From assembly GCA_028865235.1 (NCBI GenBank), contig CP114561.1:1384001-1448000 (forward strand): DNA of 64,000 nt. The letters are read 5' to 3'. The DNA is from Candidatus Manganitrophus sp. (GTDB taxonomy: Bacteria > Nitrospirota > Nitrospiria > SBBL01 > Manganitrophaceae). The notes beneath the pieces are model-generated. The model made no database searches. It had not been told where the DNA came from and was given only the letters and a program-made list of their open reading frames with translations. The position numbers and the translations under genes were made by a program. Shown in pieces: positions 41,600 to 52,329 of this stretch; within the stretch, counting starts at the first letter, position 1, and every line of letters starts with the position of its first letter.

Positions 41600-42754
41600 C
41601 TAAGAACGGGGGAGGGTCGTCGAAAGAGGAACCTCTTGGCTCGGCTCCCGACGCGTCGATCGGCTTTGCAAAACCCGGACGATGCGACGGGCCGCCTGGC
41701 CGTCCCAGAGGGTCGGGACCTTCCCACGCTTCCCGCGCCCCTCCAAAATATCGATCACCGCCGCCAAGACCCGCTCCGGATCGGTCCCGGTTAGAAGATT
41801 GGTTCCCTCCGTGATCGTGACCGGCCGCTCCGTGTTCTCTCGCAGGGTCAGGCAGGGAATTCCCAACGCGGTGGTCTCCTCCTGGATCCCCCCGGAATCG
41901 GTCAACACCACCTTGGCGTCGCGCATCAGCCGGATGAAATCGAGATAACCGACCGGCTCGCAGAGGGTCACGTTTTGAAGGGCGCGGATTGCGGATGCCA
42001 GACCGAACTCCTCCATCCGCCCGCGGGTCCGCGGATGGATCGGAAAGAGGATCCGTATCTGTTTTTCCACCCCCGAGAGGATCGTCAAAATCCGGCCCAT
42101 CCCCTCCGGCGTATCGACGTTGGAGGGGCGATGCAGGGTGACCAAGGCATACTGCTGCGCGGCCACGTTCATTTCTCTGAGAATCGTCGATCGCTCCGCT
42201 TCCTGCGCATGACTGATTAAAGCGTCGATCATTAAGTTCCCCACCCAAAAGATTCGATCTTTCTCGACCCCTTCGTTTAGCAAGTTTTGAACCGCGCTCT
42301 CCTCCGTCGCAAAGAGAAGATCGGAGAGCCGGTCGGTGAGAACCCGATTGGTCTCTTCGGGCATCGCCCGGTCAAAACTACGGAGCCCCGCCTCGACATG
42401 GGCCACCGGAATTCCCATTTTCTCCGCCGCCAGCGCGGCGGCCAACGTGGAGTTGACATCGCCGACCACGACGACCCGGTCGGGTTTCTTCCAAAGGAGG
42501 ACCTCTTCAAATCGCTGCATAATTTCGGCAATCTGTCGCGTCGCCGTCCCGGAGCCGACGCCGAGGTTCACATCGGGCTGCGGAATCTGAAGCTCTTCGA
42601 AGAAAACCTGGGAGAGCTTCTCATCGTAATGCTGGCCGGTATGGACCAGCGTCGCCTCAAACGTGTCGCTCCACGCTTCCTTGATGTGCCGGACCAGCGG
42701 GGCGATTTTCACAAAGTTCGGCCTCGCGCCGACCACACAAACGATTCGAATCAT
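41600..42754 (-). CDS. wecB: UDP-N-acetylglucosamine 2-epimerase (non-hydrolysing)
   Basis: The 384-residue enzyme interconverts UDP-GlcNAc and UDP-ManNAc. Family blocks are VVGARPNFVKIAPLV, LVHTGQHYDEKLSQVFF, VVVGDVNSTLAAALAAEK, VAHVEAGLRSFDRAMPEE, TLHRPSNVD and LTDSGGIQEETTALGIP. Residues known to be catalytic in the family (Asp in GDVNS, Glu in HVEAGLRS) are present. It supplies ManNAc-type precursors and, with GlmS in the same locus, points to an amino-sugar-containing polymer. It is 9 nt after the second deacetylase. The frame is intact. Confidence 0.96.
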   Translation of the reverse strand: MIRIVCVVGARPNFVKIAPLVRHIKEAWSDTFEATLVHTGQHYDEKLSQVFFEELQIPQPDVNLGVGSGTATRQIAEIMQRFEEVLLWKKPDRVVVVGDVNSTLAAALAAEKMGIPVAHVEAGLRSFDRAMPEETNRVLTDRLSDLLFATEESAVQNLLNEGVEKDRIFWVGNLMIDALISHAQEAERSTILREMNVAAQQYALVTLHRPSNVDTPEGMGRILTILSGVEKQIRILFPIHPRTRGRMEEFGLASAIRALQNVTLCEPVGYLDFIRLMRDAKVVLTDSGGIQEETTALGIPCLTLRENTERPVTITEGTNLLTGTDPERVLAAVIDILEGRGKRGKVPTLWDGQAARRIVRVLQSRSTRREPSQEVPLSTTLPRS

Positions 42755-42763
42755 CTTTTTCTC

Positions 42764-43906
42764 CTACCCTGTTTTAAAAAGTCCCTTGATCTGCGACGCC
42801 ACCATCGCCTTCGAGCAGTTCGACGACCATCCCAACGCGCTGTTTTCCCAGAGCAGCTCCCGTCCGAGGAGATGGAGATTCCCCCCGATCCGGTTGACGC
42901 GGTGGGCGGTGGTGCAGGCGGAGCGATAGCCGCAAGCGCGCGCCGCTTCGACAATAAACGGGCTGACCCTTCCGTCGGGGTAGGCGAGATGCTCGATCTT
43001 CCGATCGAGCCGCGCCTCCAGCGACGCCTTGGAGCTTCGGAGTTCCTCCATCACCACTTTCGGATCGACTTCGGTCAAAAGACAGTGGCTGGCGGTGTGT
43101 GATCCGAAAGTCATTCCCCCCTCCGCCATCTCTTTCACCTCGTCCCACCCGACGATCGCCGCTTCGGACGGAAAATCGGCACCGCCGACGGAGAGCTTCT
43201 CCTGGAGCAACCGGATGAAACCGTCCAGCTCGGTTTTAGAACAGATCTCCAGCAGACGCCGCGTCACCTCCAGCGGGGTGCCGCGCGTGATCGGATTCGC
43301 CGAATCGAACGGGACATCACGTTGAAGCAACAGCCCCTCGATCGGCAGGGAGGCATTCACCGCCCTTTGGATCAAATAAAAAAGCCGGTCATGATCGAAC
43401 AGAAGGGAGGTGCCGACATAATCGCTGCAAAGATAGAAGATCGCCGGAACCCCCTTTTTCTTCAAAACCGGGTAGGCATGATCGTAGATCCCCCGGTATC
43501 CGTCGTCGAAGGTCACCACGACGCTGTCGCGCTTGAGATGAAACTTCCCTTCCAGGAAATCGACCGCCTGATCGATCGAGAGAAAGTCGAACTGCGCGCC
43601 GATTTGATCGATTTCCTTCTCAAAAAGCGATTTGGAAATCAGCTGCTGCGGCATCATTCCCGCGTCGATCGCCCGGTCGGTCTCCTCGACGACGGCGTGA
43701 TAACCGACGATAAAGAGGCGGCGCTGGGCTGGACATCGATCCCGAAATTGAATATAGAGATCGAGCAGCCCGCTATAATAAGCGGTCCCCGCCACGGCCG
43801 ATTTCAACAGTCGGCGGAAGCGGGAAGTCCGGGGACAGGGGGAAGCCGCGTATCCATTCCCGGAGAAGGGATACCCGTTGCTCTGTTTGAACTTCATTCC
43901 ATTCAT
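42764..43906 (-). CDS. Polysaccharide deacetylase, copy 2
   Basis: The 380-residue protein has the NodB-fold motifs SVVVTFDDGYRGIYDHAYPV, VPAIFYLCSDYVG, GGMTFGSHTASHCLLTEV and HLAYPDGRV, in order. A 100-residue insertion lies between the second and third motifs. It is related to the CE4 enzymes found with exosortase-type polysaccharides and may N-deacetylate GlcNAc or ManNAc residues. It differs from copy 1 in lacking a clear N-terminal membrane segment and in overall length. The start overlaps the FemAB-like stop (ATGA). The frame is intact. Confidence 0.88.
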   Translation of the reverse strand: MNGMKFKQSNGYPFSGNGYAASPCPRTSRFRRLLKSAVAGTAYYSGLLDLYIQFRDRCPAQRRLFIVGYHAVVEETDRAIDAGMMPQQLISKSLFEKEIDQIGAQFDFLSIDQAVDFLEGKFHLKRDSVVVTFDDGYRGIYDHAYPVLKKKGVPAIFYLCSDYVGTSLLFDHDRLFYLIQRAVNASLPIEGLLLQRDVPFDSANPITRGTPLEVTRRLLEICSKTELDGFIRLLQEKLSVGGADFPSEAAIVGWDEVKEMAEGGMTFGSHTASHCLLTEVDPKVVMEELRSSKASLEARLDRKIEHLAYPDGRVSPFIVEAARACGYRSACTTAHRVNRIGGNLHLLGRELLWENSALGWSSNCSKAMVASQIKGLFKTG

Positions 43907-45172
43907 TCCGATTCCTTTTCCTTATCGTCTTTCTGGATACCTGGCTCGACACCTGTAACCCGGTTCCCCTTCAACCGATCCACCCAGGCGTCCGGAAGGT
44001 AGCGCCGCGCCAGACGGCGTCCGGTCTGCAACGAGGCGGCCAGAAACCGGTAGAGGTCATTTTTCATCCCGGGCGGAGAGAGGATCCAATGCTGCGTCTG
44101 GCGCCGATCGGAGGTCCAATGGGATTTGTACTCCTCCGGCCCCCTTAAGAAATCGAATTCGCTCCATCCCTGCGAGATCGCCGCCTCGATGCACTTCGCC
44201 ATCAAGACCATGCCGACGCTCTTCCCCTTCCAAGCGGGATCAAAGCCGGCCTGGTAATAGAAAAACCGCCGTCCTAAAATAAAGCCGTAAAGCGCGGCGA
44301 CCGTTTCGCCGTCGGCCTTGAGAAAAAAGAGGCGGGCCGTTCCTTGTTGGAAAAATGCCTCGGCGGTCTCCCGGTGAAAGGGAAGCTTGATTTCGCTGAC
44401 AAAAGCATCCGATCCCCCGCGATCCCCCCCATCGTTTCTGATGAAGGGCGAGCAATCGCTCCATCGCGGGCCGGCCTTCGTGGAGATCATCGATCGCGAT
44501 GAATTCCACCCGGTGCCCCTTCTCGAGATTTCGGATTTTCCGGCGGACGGTGTAGCGCATGCTGGCGCTGAGCCGGTTGAGAAAAGCCTCCCAGGTCGGG
44601 GCCAGGGGAAGATAGGGACAGACCTCCCCTTCCCGCCGCTGAACGCGCCACCCCCGCTCGGTGAGACGGAGGAACCTGTCCGCGTGAGGCGACTCCTCCG
44701 CCATATGCCGGAGGGCGATGAAATCCCAGCCGCGGCGATCGTGCAGCCAGGCTTGAACGACCGCCTCCGCCACCTCGTCCTCACACCCTTTCCGGGAAAG
44801 AAAATCGAGGTGGTCCGATCCGACCGCCTCGTCCCCGAGAAACGAGAGAGCCCGGAACGAGATCCCACCCAATCGGATCTCTCTTTGATAGAAGGGAGCG
44901 ATACCGATCAACGCTCCCTGACGCCGGACAAAGAGAAGATGCAGCTTCCCGGCGCCCAAATGACGCCACCAGGCCGCCATCCACTCCCAGCTTAAGAAGG
45001 GATTCTGCGCCGACGATTGCGCGAAGAGCCGCTCCCAATCGGCCTTCAATTCGAAAAGCCCCTCGTCAGTGCAGACCCGCTCCACCGCAATCGACCGGTC
45101 GGAAAAGACCGTTTCGACCAAACCCTTGTTGAAAGTGGGGGTCATCGGCGAGGGGGCTTCTTTCGAGATCAT
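43903..45172 (-). CDS. FemAB/GNAT-fold acyltransferase-like protein, copy 2 (one frameshift)
   Basis: The ATG at 45172 overlaps the DegT gene stop. The first half has FLSWEWMAAWWRHLG and LIGIAPFY, the CelD/FemAB-type N-terminal GNAT fold. The second half has TARLFFLKADGETVAALYGF, YYQAGFDPAWKGKSVGMVLM and FDFLRGPEEYKSHW, the catalytic acetyltransferase_6 portion. An extra base in the C-run 44424-44430 breaks the frame, and removing it restores LHQKRWGDRGGSDAF. FemAB-like proteins transfer amino acids from aminoacyl-tRNA or acyl groups from CoA. Here the target is probably the sugar chain. Confidence 0.87.
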
Positions 45173-46335
45173 CGAAGCGTCTCCTTGAGAATCTCGATCA
45201 TATAATCCAGGTGGCCCTGGTGGAGTCCTTGGTGAATCGGCAGCTCCAGAAGGCGCGCCCGAACGTATTCGACCTCGCCGTAGATTCCTTTTGGGACCGA
45301 GGGGTGAGAGATCCCCCAAAAATCGACCGTCTCGATCCCCCGCGCCATCAGATTCCGGCAGACCCGCTCTTTCTCCTCGACCAAAATCGGAAAGAAAAGG
45401 GGACAGACCCCCGGCGGGAGCGCGTCGAAGACAAAGCGATCTTTGCAGTCGAGCCGATCGAGAAGGTAGCTGAAATTCTCCCTCCGCCGCGAGACCACCT
45501 CAGCAGGATCGATCGTTTGAAGGATCACTTTCGACAACCCCGACATCCCCCAATCGACCTTGTTCAGATTAAATTCCATATTCGCCACGCTGGTCCGATC
45601 GACCTTTCCGATCCTCAGGAGGGTCGAGACGAACTCCCGTGAAAAAGCGTGGAGAAACGCGCCGGTGGCGGGATGCGACATCTTCAACCGGTTCATGATT
45701 CCGCCGGTCAAATGGCTCAATGTGGAGACGAGCGGCGGCCCGATCCGTTGCGGAGGAAGCGGCCGGTCGGTCCGGTTGACGATCAACCCTCCCCCGTTGG
45801 GAAGAGGAAGGGTCTTATGGAAGGAGAAGATGCCGATATCCCCGAAAGAGCCCATCGGCTTTCCGTCGATTTCGCTGAAAAGCGAGAGGGCGCAATCTTC
45901 CACCAGGGAGAGGCCATGCCTCTTGCAGAGCCGGACGATCTCCTCAACCGGATGGGGAAATCCGATGTAATAAATGAGGTAGATCATCCCGGTCTCCGGG
46001 GTAATCTTCTTTTCCAGATCCTCCAGATCGATCTGGAGCTTGAGGTCGACCCGGTAAAAATCGACGTGATAACCGGCCTGCAAAATCGCCTCGACCTCCA
46101 CCCCGTGGTGGTAGGCGGGGACCAAAATGCGGCGGTTCTCGGGAAGGCCGATCTGCTTCATCCCGTGCCAGACGGCGTTCCGCCCGAAATAATAATCGTA
46201 ATAGCGGGGATGGCTGAACGGAAACTGAAGCGCCCCCTCCCTCCGCCGGAGAGAGGTCGCCGACGGCGCCGGAAGAACCGGAATGAAATACCCTTTGGAC
46301 CGAGATTTTCCTTTGATGACGATCGCCGGATTCAT
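45169..46335 (-). CDS. DegT/DnrJ/EryC1/StrS-type aminotransferase-fold protein
   Basis: The 388-residue PLP-fold protein has the cofactor-holding segments ILVPAYHHGVEVEAILQAGY, LSLVEDCALSLFSEIDGKPM and GIFSFHKTLPLPNGGGL, where the Lys would form the aldimine. The motif is FHKTLP-NGG rather than the usual FHPTKN-T-GEGG, so the protein is atypical. It may transaminate a nucleotide sugar, or act on a non-sugar substrate linked with the two FemAB-like proteins that flank it. It overlaps both neighbours (ATGA junctions), which suggests the three act together. Confidence 0.85.
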   Translation of the reverse strand: MNPAIVIKGKSRSKGYFIPVLPAPSATSLRRREGALQFPFSHPRYYDYYFGRNAVWHGMKQIGLPENRRILVPAYHHGVEVEAILQAGYHVDFYRVDLKLQIDLEDLEKKITPETGMIYLIYYIGFPHPVEEIVRLCKRHGLSLVEDCALSLFSEIDGKPMGSFGDIGIFSFHKTLPLPNGGGLIVNRTDRPLPPQRIGPPLVSTLSHLTGGIMNRLKMSHPATGAFLHAFSREFVSTLLRIGKVDRTSVANMEFNLNKVDWGMSGLSKVILQTIDPAEVVSRRRENFSYLLDRLDCKDRFVFDALPPGVCPLFFPILVEEKERVCRNLMARGIETVDFWGISHPSVPKGIYGEVEYVRARLLELPIHQGLHQGHLDYMIEILKETLR

Positions 46336-47576
46336 GCTGCTTCTTTCCTCGCCTCTGCGAGCGAATCATGTTGAGGGAGCACTGTCGATGGGGACTTCGT
46401 GGAAAGTTCGGAGGGCCCTTTCGCAAAGAGCCTCTGCTGCAACCGATGCACCCAATCGATCTTTTTAAAATAGGGGAACAGTTTGAATTTGATCAAATAG
46501 ATCATCTCCGGAACGAACCCTCTTTGGAAAAGGTAGACCCAGACATGGGGGCGGACCCCTTTCGCCCAATCTTGCTTCCACGCCATCATCGGCCCCAGGA
46601 AGTCAAGCTCGATGAGCTTTTGGTCGAAGGCCGAGGCGAGGATCTCCTGGTGAAGAAGAATGCCGGGAGAATACCTCGCGTACGCGGGATCGTATCCCAA
46701 TTTCAAGTAATAGAGCTTCCGCCCATAAACCAGGGTGTAGTAAAAAGCGATCGGCTGATCGTTCAGCTTCAAAAAATAGAGACGCAGCCAGCCCCGCTCC
46801 GCCGCCGTGCGGGCCCATTCCTGATAGAAGTCGACCCAGCCTTCATTTTCGCGAATGGCGGTCCCGGCCGATCCCTTCCAGGCCATCGCTTCGATCCGGA
46901 ACCCCTCCCGAAGATGATCGGCCAGCCGCGCCGGCCCCCCGGAGATCTCCTCTCCGGTCACGCAGATCACCTCGACCTTTCCTCGCTCCTCCAGCTGTCG
47001 CCGGCGGCGGCGCAGGTTGCGCCGCAGATGCCCGGAGATCGATTCGTAATAATCGGGCCATTTTCCTTCGATCGGGATGAACGGCGTTTCCAATTCGGGG
47101 CGGAGGCCGACCTTCCGCCCCGACCGGACGACCGTATCCAGAAGAAGGCTCAGGGCCGGAGAGTCGACGGGAAAATCTTGCAACTCCAGAAGATGAACCC
47201 GAGGGGTCCGCCGCGATAAAAAGGCGGCCAGCGCCTCGACGATCCGGGCGCGCGCCTCATCCGATGCTTCGCCCATAATAAAATCGAAACGGGAGGAATG
47301 GTCGTTGCTCATGGAGGTCCAGATCCGGCAAGGAATCCCTACTCGGAATCCCCGCTCCTCCATGAAGGGGACGATCGCCGCCAGGCGGCCGTCGCCGGAT
47401 CGGACCGTGAGGATCGCGAGTCGTTTTCCGCCGCCGAACGCCTTCCACCAGACCCGAAACCACTCGTGCCGCAGAAAAGGGGCATTCACCGGCGCCGCGA
47501 CCAATAGGGCGTTCCACTCCTTCTCCAATGAGATAAACGCATCAACATCGGAGATCTCTTCCACTTGATAATTCAA
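46332..47576 (-). CDS. FemAB/GNAT-fold acyltransferase-like protein, copy 1
   Basis: The 414-residue protein resembles BcsL/CelD and exosortase-associated FemAB proteins. The N-terminal half has APFLRHEWFRVWWKAFGGG and LAAIVPFME. The C-terminal GNAT half has LYFLKLNDQPIAFYYTLVYG, YYLKLGYDPAYARYSPGILL, HQEILASAF and ELDFLGPMMAWKQDWAKG. It shares the order of features with copy 2 (hydrophobic LK-G strand, YYL-GYDP-Y, FDFLGP). It probably adds an acyl or aminoacyl group to the polysaccharide or its precursor. The frame is intact. The stop overlaps the DegT start. Confidence 0.88.
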   Translation of the reverse strand: MNYQVEEISDVDAFISLEKEWNALLVAAPVNAPFLRHEWFRVWWKAFGGGKRLAILTVRSGDGRLAAIVPFMEERGFRVGIPCRIWTSMSNDHSSRFDFIMGEASDEARARIVEALAAFLSRRTPRVHLLELQDFPVDSPALSLLLDTVVRSGRKVGLRPELETPFIPIEGKWPDYYESISGHLRRNLRRRRRQLEERGKVEVICVTGEEISGGPARLADHLREGFRIEAMAWKGSAGTAIRENEGWVDFYQEWARTAAERGWLRLYFLKLNDQPIAFYYTLVYGRKLYYLKLGYDPAYARYSPGILLHQEILASAFDQKLIELDFLGPMMAWKQDWAKGVRPHVWVYLFQRGFVPEMIYLIKFKLFPYFKKIDWVHRLQQRLFAKGPSELSTKSPSTVLPQHDSLAEARKEAA

Positions 47577-47658
47577 AAGGCCTTCCTTTCTTGAAAAGAC
47601 GTGAGGCGTAAACGATGAAAAATTTAAATCTTTGAACTGACCCTTACGTCACCAGCCT

Positions 47659-49012
47659 TCAGGCTGCTTTCCTCGCCGAGTGGGGGCGCGCCGTTGACAA
47701 CGAAACGGTCGGCTCCGGCAGGGTTTCCCATCCCTCCACATCGGCCGTGCGAACCCAGATGTTTTTACGATTTCGAAGGAAGGCGTAAAGGCCGACCACC
47801 GCCGCCCCGTTCATTGCAACGAAGGTGTAGGGGAATTGAACCGCTCCCCTCAGCAAGCGAAGCGCCCGGCCCTGTTTTCGCGACGGGATTTCGGAGACCG
47901 CTTCCGCCGATCGAATCGGAGTCGCGGCGGCCGCCTCTCCTGTGACGTGCCGTGCGCCATCACGTTGTTTTCGGATCAATCTTCCCATTCGACACTCCTC
48001 CTAATAACGCCAGACCGTACCAAGCGAGTTGAAGCCAAAGAAAAACCAAGTAAACCCCCTGCATCAGAAATAAATTCGAGAACAACAGGAGGATCAGCAT
48101 GAAGGGAACCACCAGCCGCGCTACTTTGTGCGAGAAATACTGGATAAAGACGCGATTCCTTCGCCACGACCGGAGCGCGTCGATTCCCCAAAGGAGCTGG
48201 TAATTCCCGGCGAGGGTCCTCACTTTCCGAGCGAATTCGTTTTCCGTCCGCTTGGCGATGAAATCATAGGCCAAGGCGTTCGGCTCAAAGACGGTCCGAT
48301 ATCCCTTGAAAACCGCCTGCATCGGGATGAGGACATCGTCCAGAATCGTCTCCGCCGGAATCGGATCGTAGAGCGATTTGCGGATCGCATAAATCGCCCC
48401 GGTCGCCCCCAGCATCGAATCGACATCGCTTTCCATTTTTCGAAGCCACTTCTCGTACCGCCAGTACAAACCGACCCCCGACGCCCCTTCCCCTCCCGGC
48501 CGATCAACCAAGATCAACTCTCCGCTGACCGCCCCGACCCGGTCGTCGGCGAAATTGGAAACCAATGCCGAGGCGGCCTTCCGATCGAGCTTTTGCCGTG
48601 CGTCGGTGAAGATGAGAATCTCTCCGCGGGCATGGGCGACCGCCCGGTTGAGGGCCGCCGCCTTCCCGACGTGGGCCGGCGCCGTCAGTAGGAGGAGAGA
48701 GGGTCCGTTCGGATACTGCTCTTTCCATCGGCTTACTTTCGCTTCCGTTTGATCGGTCGAGCCGTCGGAGGAGACGATGATCTCCAAAAGGGAGGCGGGA
48801 TAGTCGAGGCCGAAGAGGTTTTTCAATTTTCTCTCGATGACCCGCTCCTCGTTATAGGCGGCGACGATCACCGAAACCGAGGGAAGGATCTCTCTTTTTT
48901 TCACCTTCTGTCTTCTCAGAGAGCGCCAACCGGATAAAACCAGCGGATACCCGATATAGGTATAAAGAATCACGAAAAACGAGAGCCAGAAAACGAATTT
49001 AACCAGACTCAC
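47659..49012 (-). CDS. Membrane glycosyltransferase family 2 (one frameshift)
   Basis: The protein is about 451 residues with an N-terminal span (VKFVFWLSFFVILYTYIG). The GT2 domain has PSVSVIVAAYNEERVIERKL, IIVSSDGSTDQTE with the metal-binding motif, RGEILIFTDARQK and the acceptor-site region DDVLIPMQAV; several C-terminal spans follow. An extra base in the T-run 47968-47971 cuts off the tail. Removed, the end continues VQFPYTFVAMNGAAVVGLYA, a normal GT2 C-terminus, to the stop at 47659. It is probably a processive or chain-adding enzyme of the locus. It starts 52 nt after glmS. Confidence 0.9.
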
Positions 49013-49064
49013 TTCACCTTCCTTTATTGTAAAAGAGAGAGGGGATTTTACGCTGTGAGGCCCC

Positions 49065-50884
49065 TTACTCCACGGTCACGCTCTTAGCGAGATTTCTCGG
49101 TTGATCGACGTCGCACCCTTTCTGAAGCGCGACGTGATAAGCCAAAAGCTGCAAGGGAATCGTCATCAACACGGGGTTCAAAAACGTGTCGTTCTTGGGA
49201 AGATAAATCACATGATGGGCCTTGGCGGCGATCCGCTCGTCTCCCACCTGCGCCAGGGCGATGATCCTTCCCCCCGGGCCCGAACCTCTTCGATGTTTCC
49301 GAGGACTTTTTCATAAACGGCGTCCTGCGGCGCCAGAAAGACCACCGGCATCTCCGGATCGATGAGGGCGATCGGCCCGTGTTTCATCTCTCCGGCGGGA
49401 TATCCTTCCGCGTGAATGTAGGAGATCTCCTTCAACTTGAGCGCTCCCTCCAGGGCGATCGGATAATGAATCCCCCGGCCCATGAAGAGGAAGTCCCGTT
49501 TTTGATAATATTCAATCGCCAGCGCGCGGATCTCCTCCTCCTTTTGGAGGATCTCTTGAATCTGCTTCGACAGCGCCGAAAGCCGGTTCTTGCGTTCTTC
49601 CATCGAGGAAGAAACGATCCCCCGCGCCTCCGCGATCCGGCTCGCCAGCTGATAAAGCGCGACCAGCTGACAGGTAAACGCCTTGGTCGACGCGACCCCG
49701 ATCTCCGGACCGGCATGGGTGTAGAAGACCGTCTCCGCAAGCCGGGTCATGCTGCTTCCGGCGACGTTGCAGACCGCCCAGACCGCGCTCCCTTTTTCCG
49801 CCGCCAATTGGAGGGCGGCCAGGGTGTCGGCGGTCTCTCCCGATTGACTGATCCCAACGGTGACCGTCCCGGCGTCGAAGATCGGCTCCCGATATCGAAA
49901 CTCGGAGGCGATGTCGACCTCCACCCGTATTCCCGTCATCTTTTCGATCATCCGCTTCCCGACCAGCGCTGCGTGCCAGGAGGTGCCGCAGGCGACGAGA
50001 TACATCTGCGAGACCGCGCCGGCCCCGGCGAATCGGCGCTCCGGCGGCGCCCCTTGAAAAAGACCCTCCCGCCGCCCCATCTCCATGATGACGTCGGGCT
50101 GCTCGTGGATCTCTTTGAGCATGTAGTGCGGAAACCGTCCCTTCTCGACCTGCTGCGCATCCCAGGGAACGGACTGGATCTCTTTCTGAACCGGATTCCC
50201 GGAAAGGAGATCGATCACACGGACCCCCTCCGGCCGAACGACCGCCAGCTCTCCCTCCTCCAGCCAAAAAACCTCCCGCGTATAAGAGACGAGCGCCGGG
50301 ATATCGGAGGCGACAAACTGCTCCCCCCGCCCGGTCCCGATCACCAGGGGACTTCCCCGTCGGATCGCGACGATTTCGTCGGGCGCGAGGGCGCTCATCG
50401 CTTCAACGGCGAAGCTTCCTTCCAGGTCGAAAGAGGCCCTGCGGACCGCCGCGGCCAGATCGCCCTGAAAGTATTTCTCGACTAGATGGACGATGACTTC
50501 CGTGTCGGTTTCGGAGAGGAAGTGATGCCCTTCTTCTTGTAACCGCTTCTTCAAGACGGTATGGTTCTCGATAATGCCGTTGTGAACGACCGAAAAACGC
50601 CCGGAACAATCGCGGTGCGGGTGGGCATTCCCCACGCTCGGCGCCCCATGGGTCGCCCAGCGGGTGTGCCCGATGCCGGCGCCGGACGCGGCGTCCACCT
50701 TCTCCTCCGCCAGCCGTTTCTCCAAATGGATCAGCTTTCCCACCTCTTTCGTGACCGCCATCGTCCCTTCGATGAAGTAGCAGATGCCGGCCGAATCATA
50801 GCCGCGATACTCCAACCGTTTCAGCCCTTCCACCAAAATCTGCACCGTATTTCGATTTCCGACATAACCGACAATCCCGCACAT
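49065..50884 (-). CDS. glmS: Glutamine-fructose-6-phosphate aminotransferase (isomerising), one frameshift
   Basis: GlmS makes glucosamine-6-phosphate from fructose-6-phosphate and glutamine. The start at 50884 exposes Cys2 of [11 protein letters not shown]. Glutaminase blocks are [18 protein letters not shown] and HNGIIENH. The SIS isomerase domains contain [31 protein letters not shown] and [18 protein letters not shown]. The frame breaks in the C-run 49270-49275, and one added base restores the tail ending [20 protein letters not shown] and the final AKSVTVE, as in GlmS generally. Corrected length is about 607. It supplies amino sugar to the locus. Confidence 0.95.
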
Positions 50885-50940
50885 ACAGACCCCCAAACAA
50901 ACTGGTATTGATTCCTCACTTCCAGATTCCTCATTGTCCT

Positions 50941-52329
50941 TTAGCGTCCCCCCCTTCCAAACAGAACGATCTTCACCGTCTGAAAAATGATGGAGAGGTC
51001 AAAGAGAAGCGACATGTTCTTGATGTAATATAGGTCATATCTTAGTTTTTCCCGCGCATCCTCGACCGAGGCGCCGTAGGGATAGCGGATCTGGGCCCAC
51101 CCGGTCACCCCCGGCTTTACGGCGAAGCGGAGCGCGTAAAAGGGGATTTGCTCCGAGAGCTGCGCGACGAAGAAGGGCCGCTCCGGACGCGGGCCGACGA
51201 AGCTCATCTCCCCTTTCAAGACATTGAAGATTTGCGGGAGCTCGTCAAGCCGAAGCTTTCGCATGATCCGGCCGATGCGGGTCACGCGGGGATCGTCTTC
51301 CACCGCCCAGACCGGCCCGCTCACCGCCTCGGCGTCCTCCCGCATGGAGCGAAACTTGATCAGCATAAACGGCTTTCCCTCCTCCCCCACCCGCTCCTGC
51401 CGAAAGAAGATCGGCCCGGGAGAATCGAGCTTGACGAGAATCGCCAATAACATCATCAGCGGAAAGGTGAGGATCAAGATCGCCGAGGAGGCGAGAATAC
51501 CGGTCAGCCGTTTGGTCCAACGGCTGATGCCCGACTTGTTAAACCCCTCCGCGTAAATGAACCCGCTCGGCTTGGCGTCTTCCAGAAAAACCTTGCCGCT
51601 GATCTGCTCATAGAAACGGGTCCCCTCGATGAATTCGACCCCCTGCGCGCGGGCCCCCAGGATCTCTCGAATCGGCAGCCGGCCCCGCCGCTCGAGCGCG
51701 GCGATCACGACCTTGTCGACCCGCTCCTTTGAGAGGACTGCCTGGAGCTGCTCATAGGTTCCGATGATTTTCGGATTGATGAGACTCTGTCCGAGGCGGC
51801 TTCCGTCTTCATCCAGAAATCCGACCACCTTCATCCCGAGCCCCTTCCGCTTCAAGACCTCCTGCGCCACAAGACGGGCCACATCCTGCGTTCCGAGAAT
51901 CAAAATCCGGTCTTCCATTTTCTCAAGAATGCGGCTGTAAAAAGTCCGCCAGCCGAAGATCAGAAAGAGACTCAGAATGACGGAGAGGCGAAAGCTCTTT
52001 CCGGGAGGAAACCAGGCCGGGAAAAGAGAGACGATTCCTCCGAAAACGATCAGACCGATTCCCCCGGCCCGGACCAGCCGGATCAGATGGACCCGGTCGG
52101 GAGGGAAAAGGGAAAAATCGTACAGGTCGCTGTAGTAAAGGGTGAGATGGAAGATGGCGGCCAGGATCAACCCTTGGATCAGGATCAGCCGCCCTCCCAT
52201 TTGAAGCGGCTCTCCCGGAAGGGGAAAAATCAGAACGCTGACGACAACGGCAAGCCAGATCAGGAGATCTTCCGCCAAGCAGAAGAAGACGCTTCGGGTG
52301 GGGAGCGATCTGTTGCAGAACTTAATCAT
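50941..52329 (-). CDS. Undecaprenyl-phosphate sugar phosphotransferase (exopolysaccharide-initiating)
   Basis: The ATG at 52329 has a GAGGGG ribosome-binding site and overlaps the CpsD-like stop. The protein, about 462 residues, has four or five N-terminal spans and a Rossmann CoA-binding-like middle (RILILGTQDVARLVAQEVL). The C-terminal bacterial sugar-transferase domain follows: KRLTGILASSAILILTFPLM, PIFFRQERVGEEGKPF, RKLRLDELPQIFNVLKGEMS and FVGPRPERPFFV. The spacing matches the exosortase-associated EpsB/WcaJ-like group. It transfers a sugar-1-phosphate to the lipid carrier to start each repeat unit. Confidence 0.95.
   Translation of the reverse strand: MIKFCNRSLPTRSVFFCLAEDLLIWLAVVVSVLIFPLPGEPLQMGGRLILIQGLILAAIFHLTLYYSDLYDFSLFPPDRVHLIRLVRAGGIGLIVFGGIVSLFPAWFPPGKSFRLSVILSLFLIFGWRTFYSRILEKMEDRILILGTQDVARLVAQEVLKRKGLGMKVVGFLDEDGSRLGQSLINPKIIGTYEQLQAVLSKERVDKVVIAALERRGRLPIREILGARAQGVEFIEGTRFYEQISGKVFLEDAKPSGFIYAEGFNKSGISRWTKRLTGILASSAILILTFPLMMLLAILVKLDSPGPIFFRQERVGEEGKPFMLIKFRSMREDAEAVSGPVWAVEDDPRVTRIGRIMRKLRLDELPQIFNVLKGEMSFVGPRPERPFFVAQLSEQIPFYALRFAVKPGVTGWAQIRYPYGASVEDAREKLRYDLYYIKNMSLLFDLSIIFQTVKIVLFGRGGR

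Noticed and set aside
47659..47988. Separate 109-codon gene after the GT2 gene
   Set aside because: Its second half is the normal C-terminal end of a membrane GT2 enzyme. Removing one T in 47968-47971 joins it to the upstream gene.
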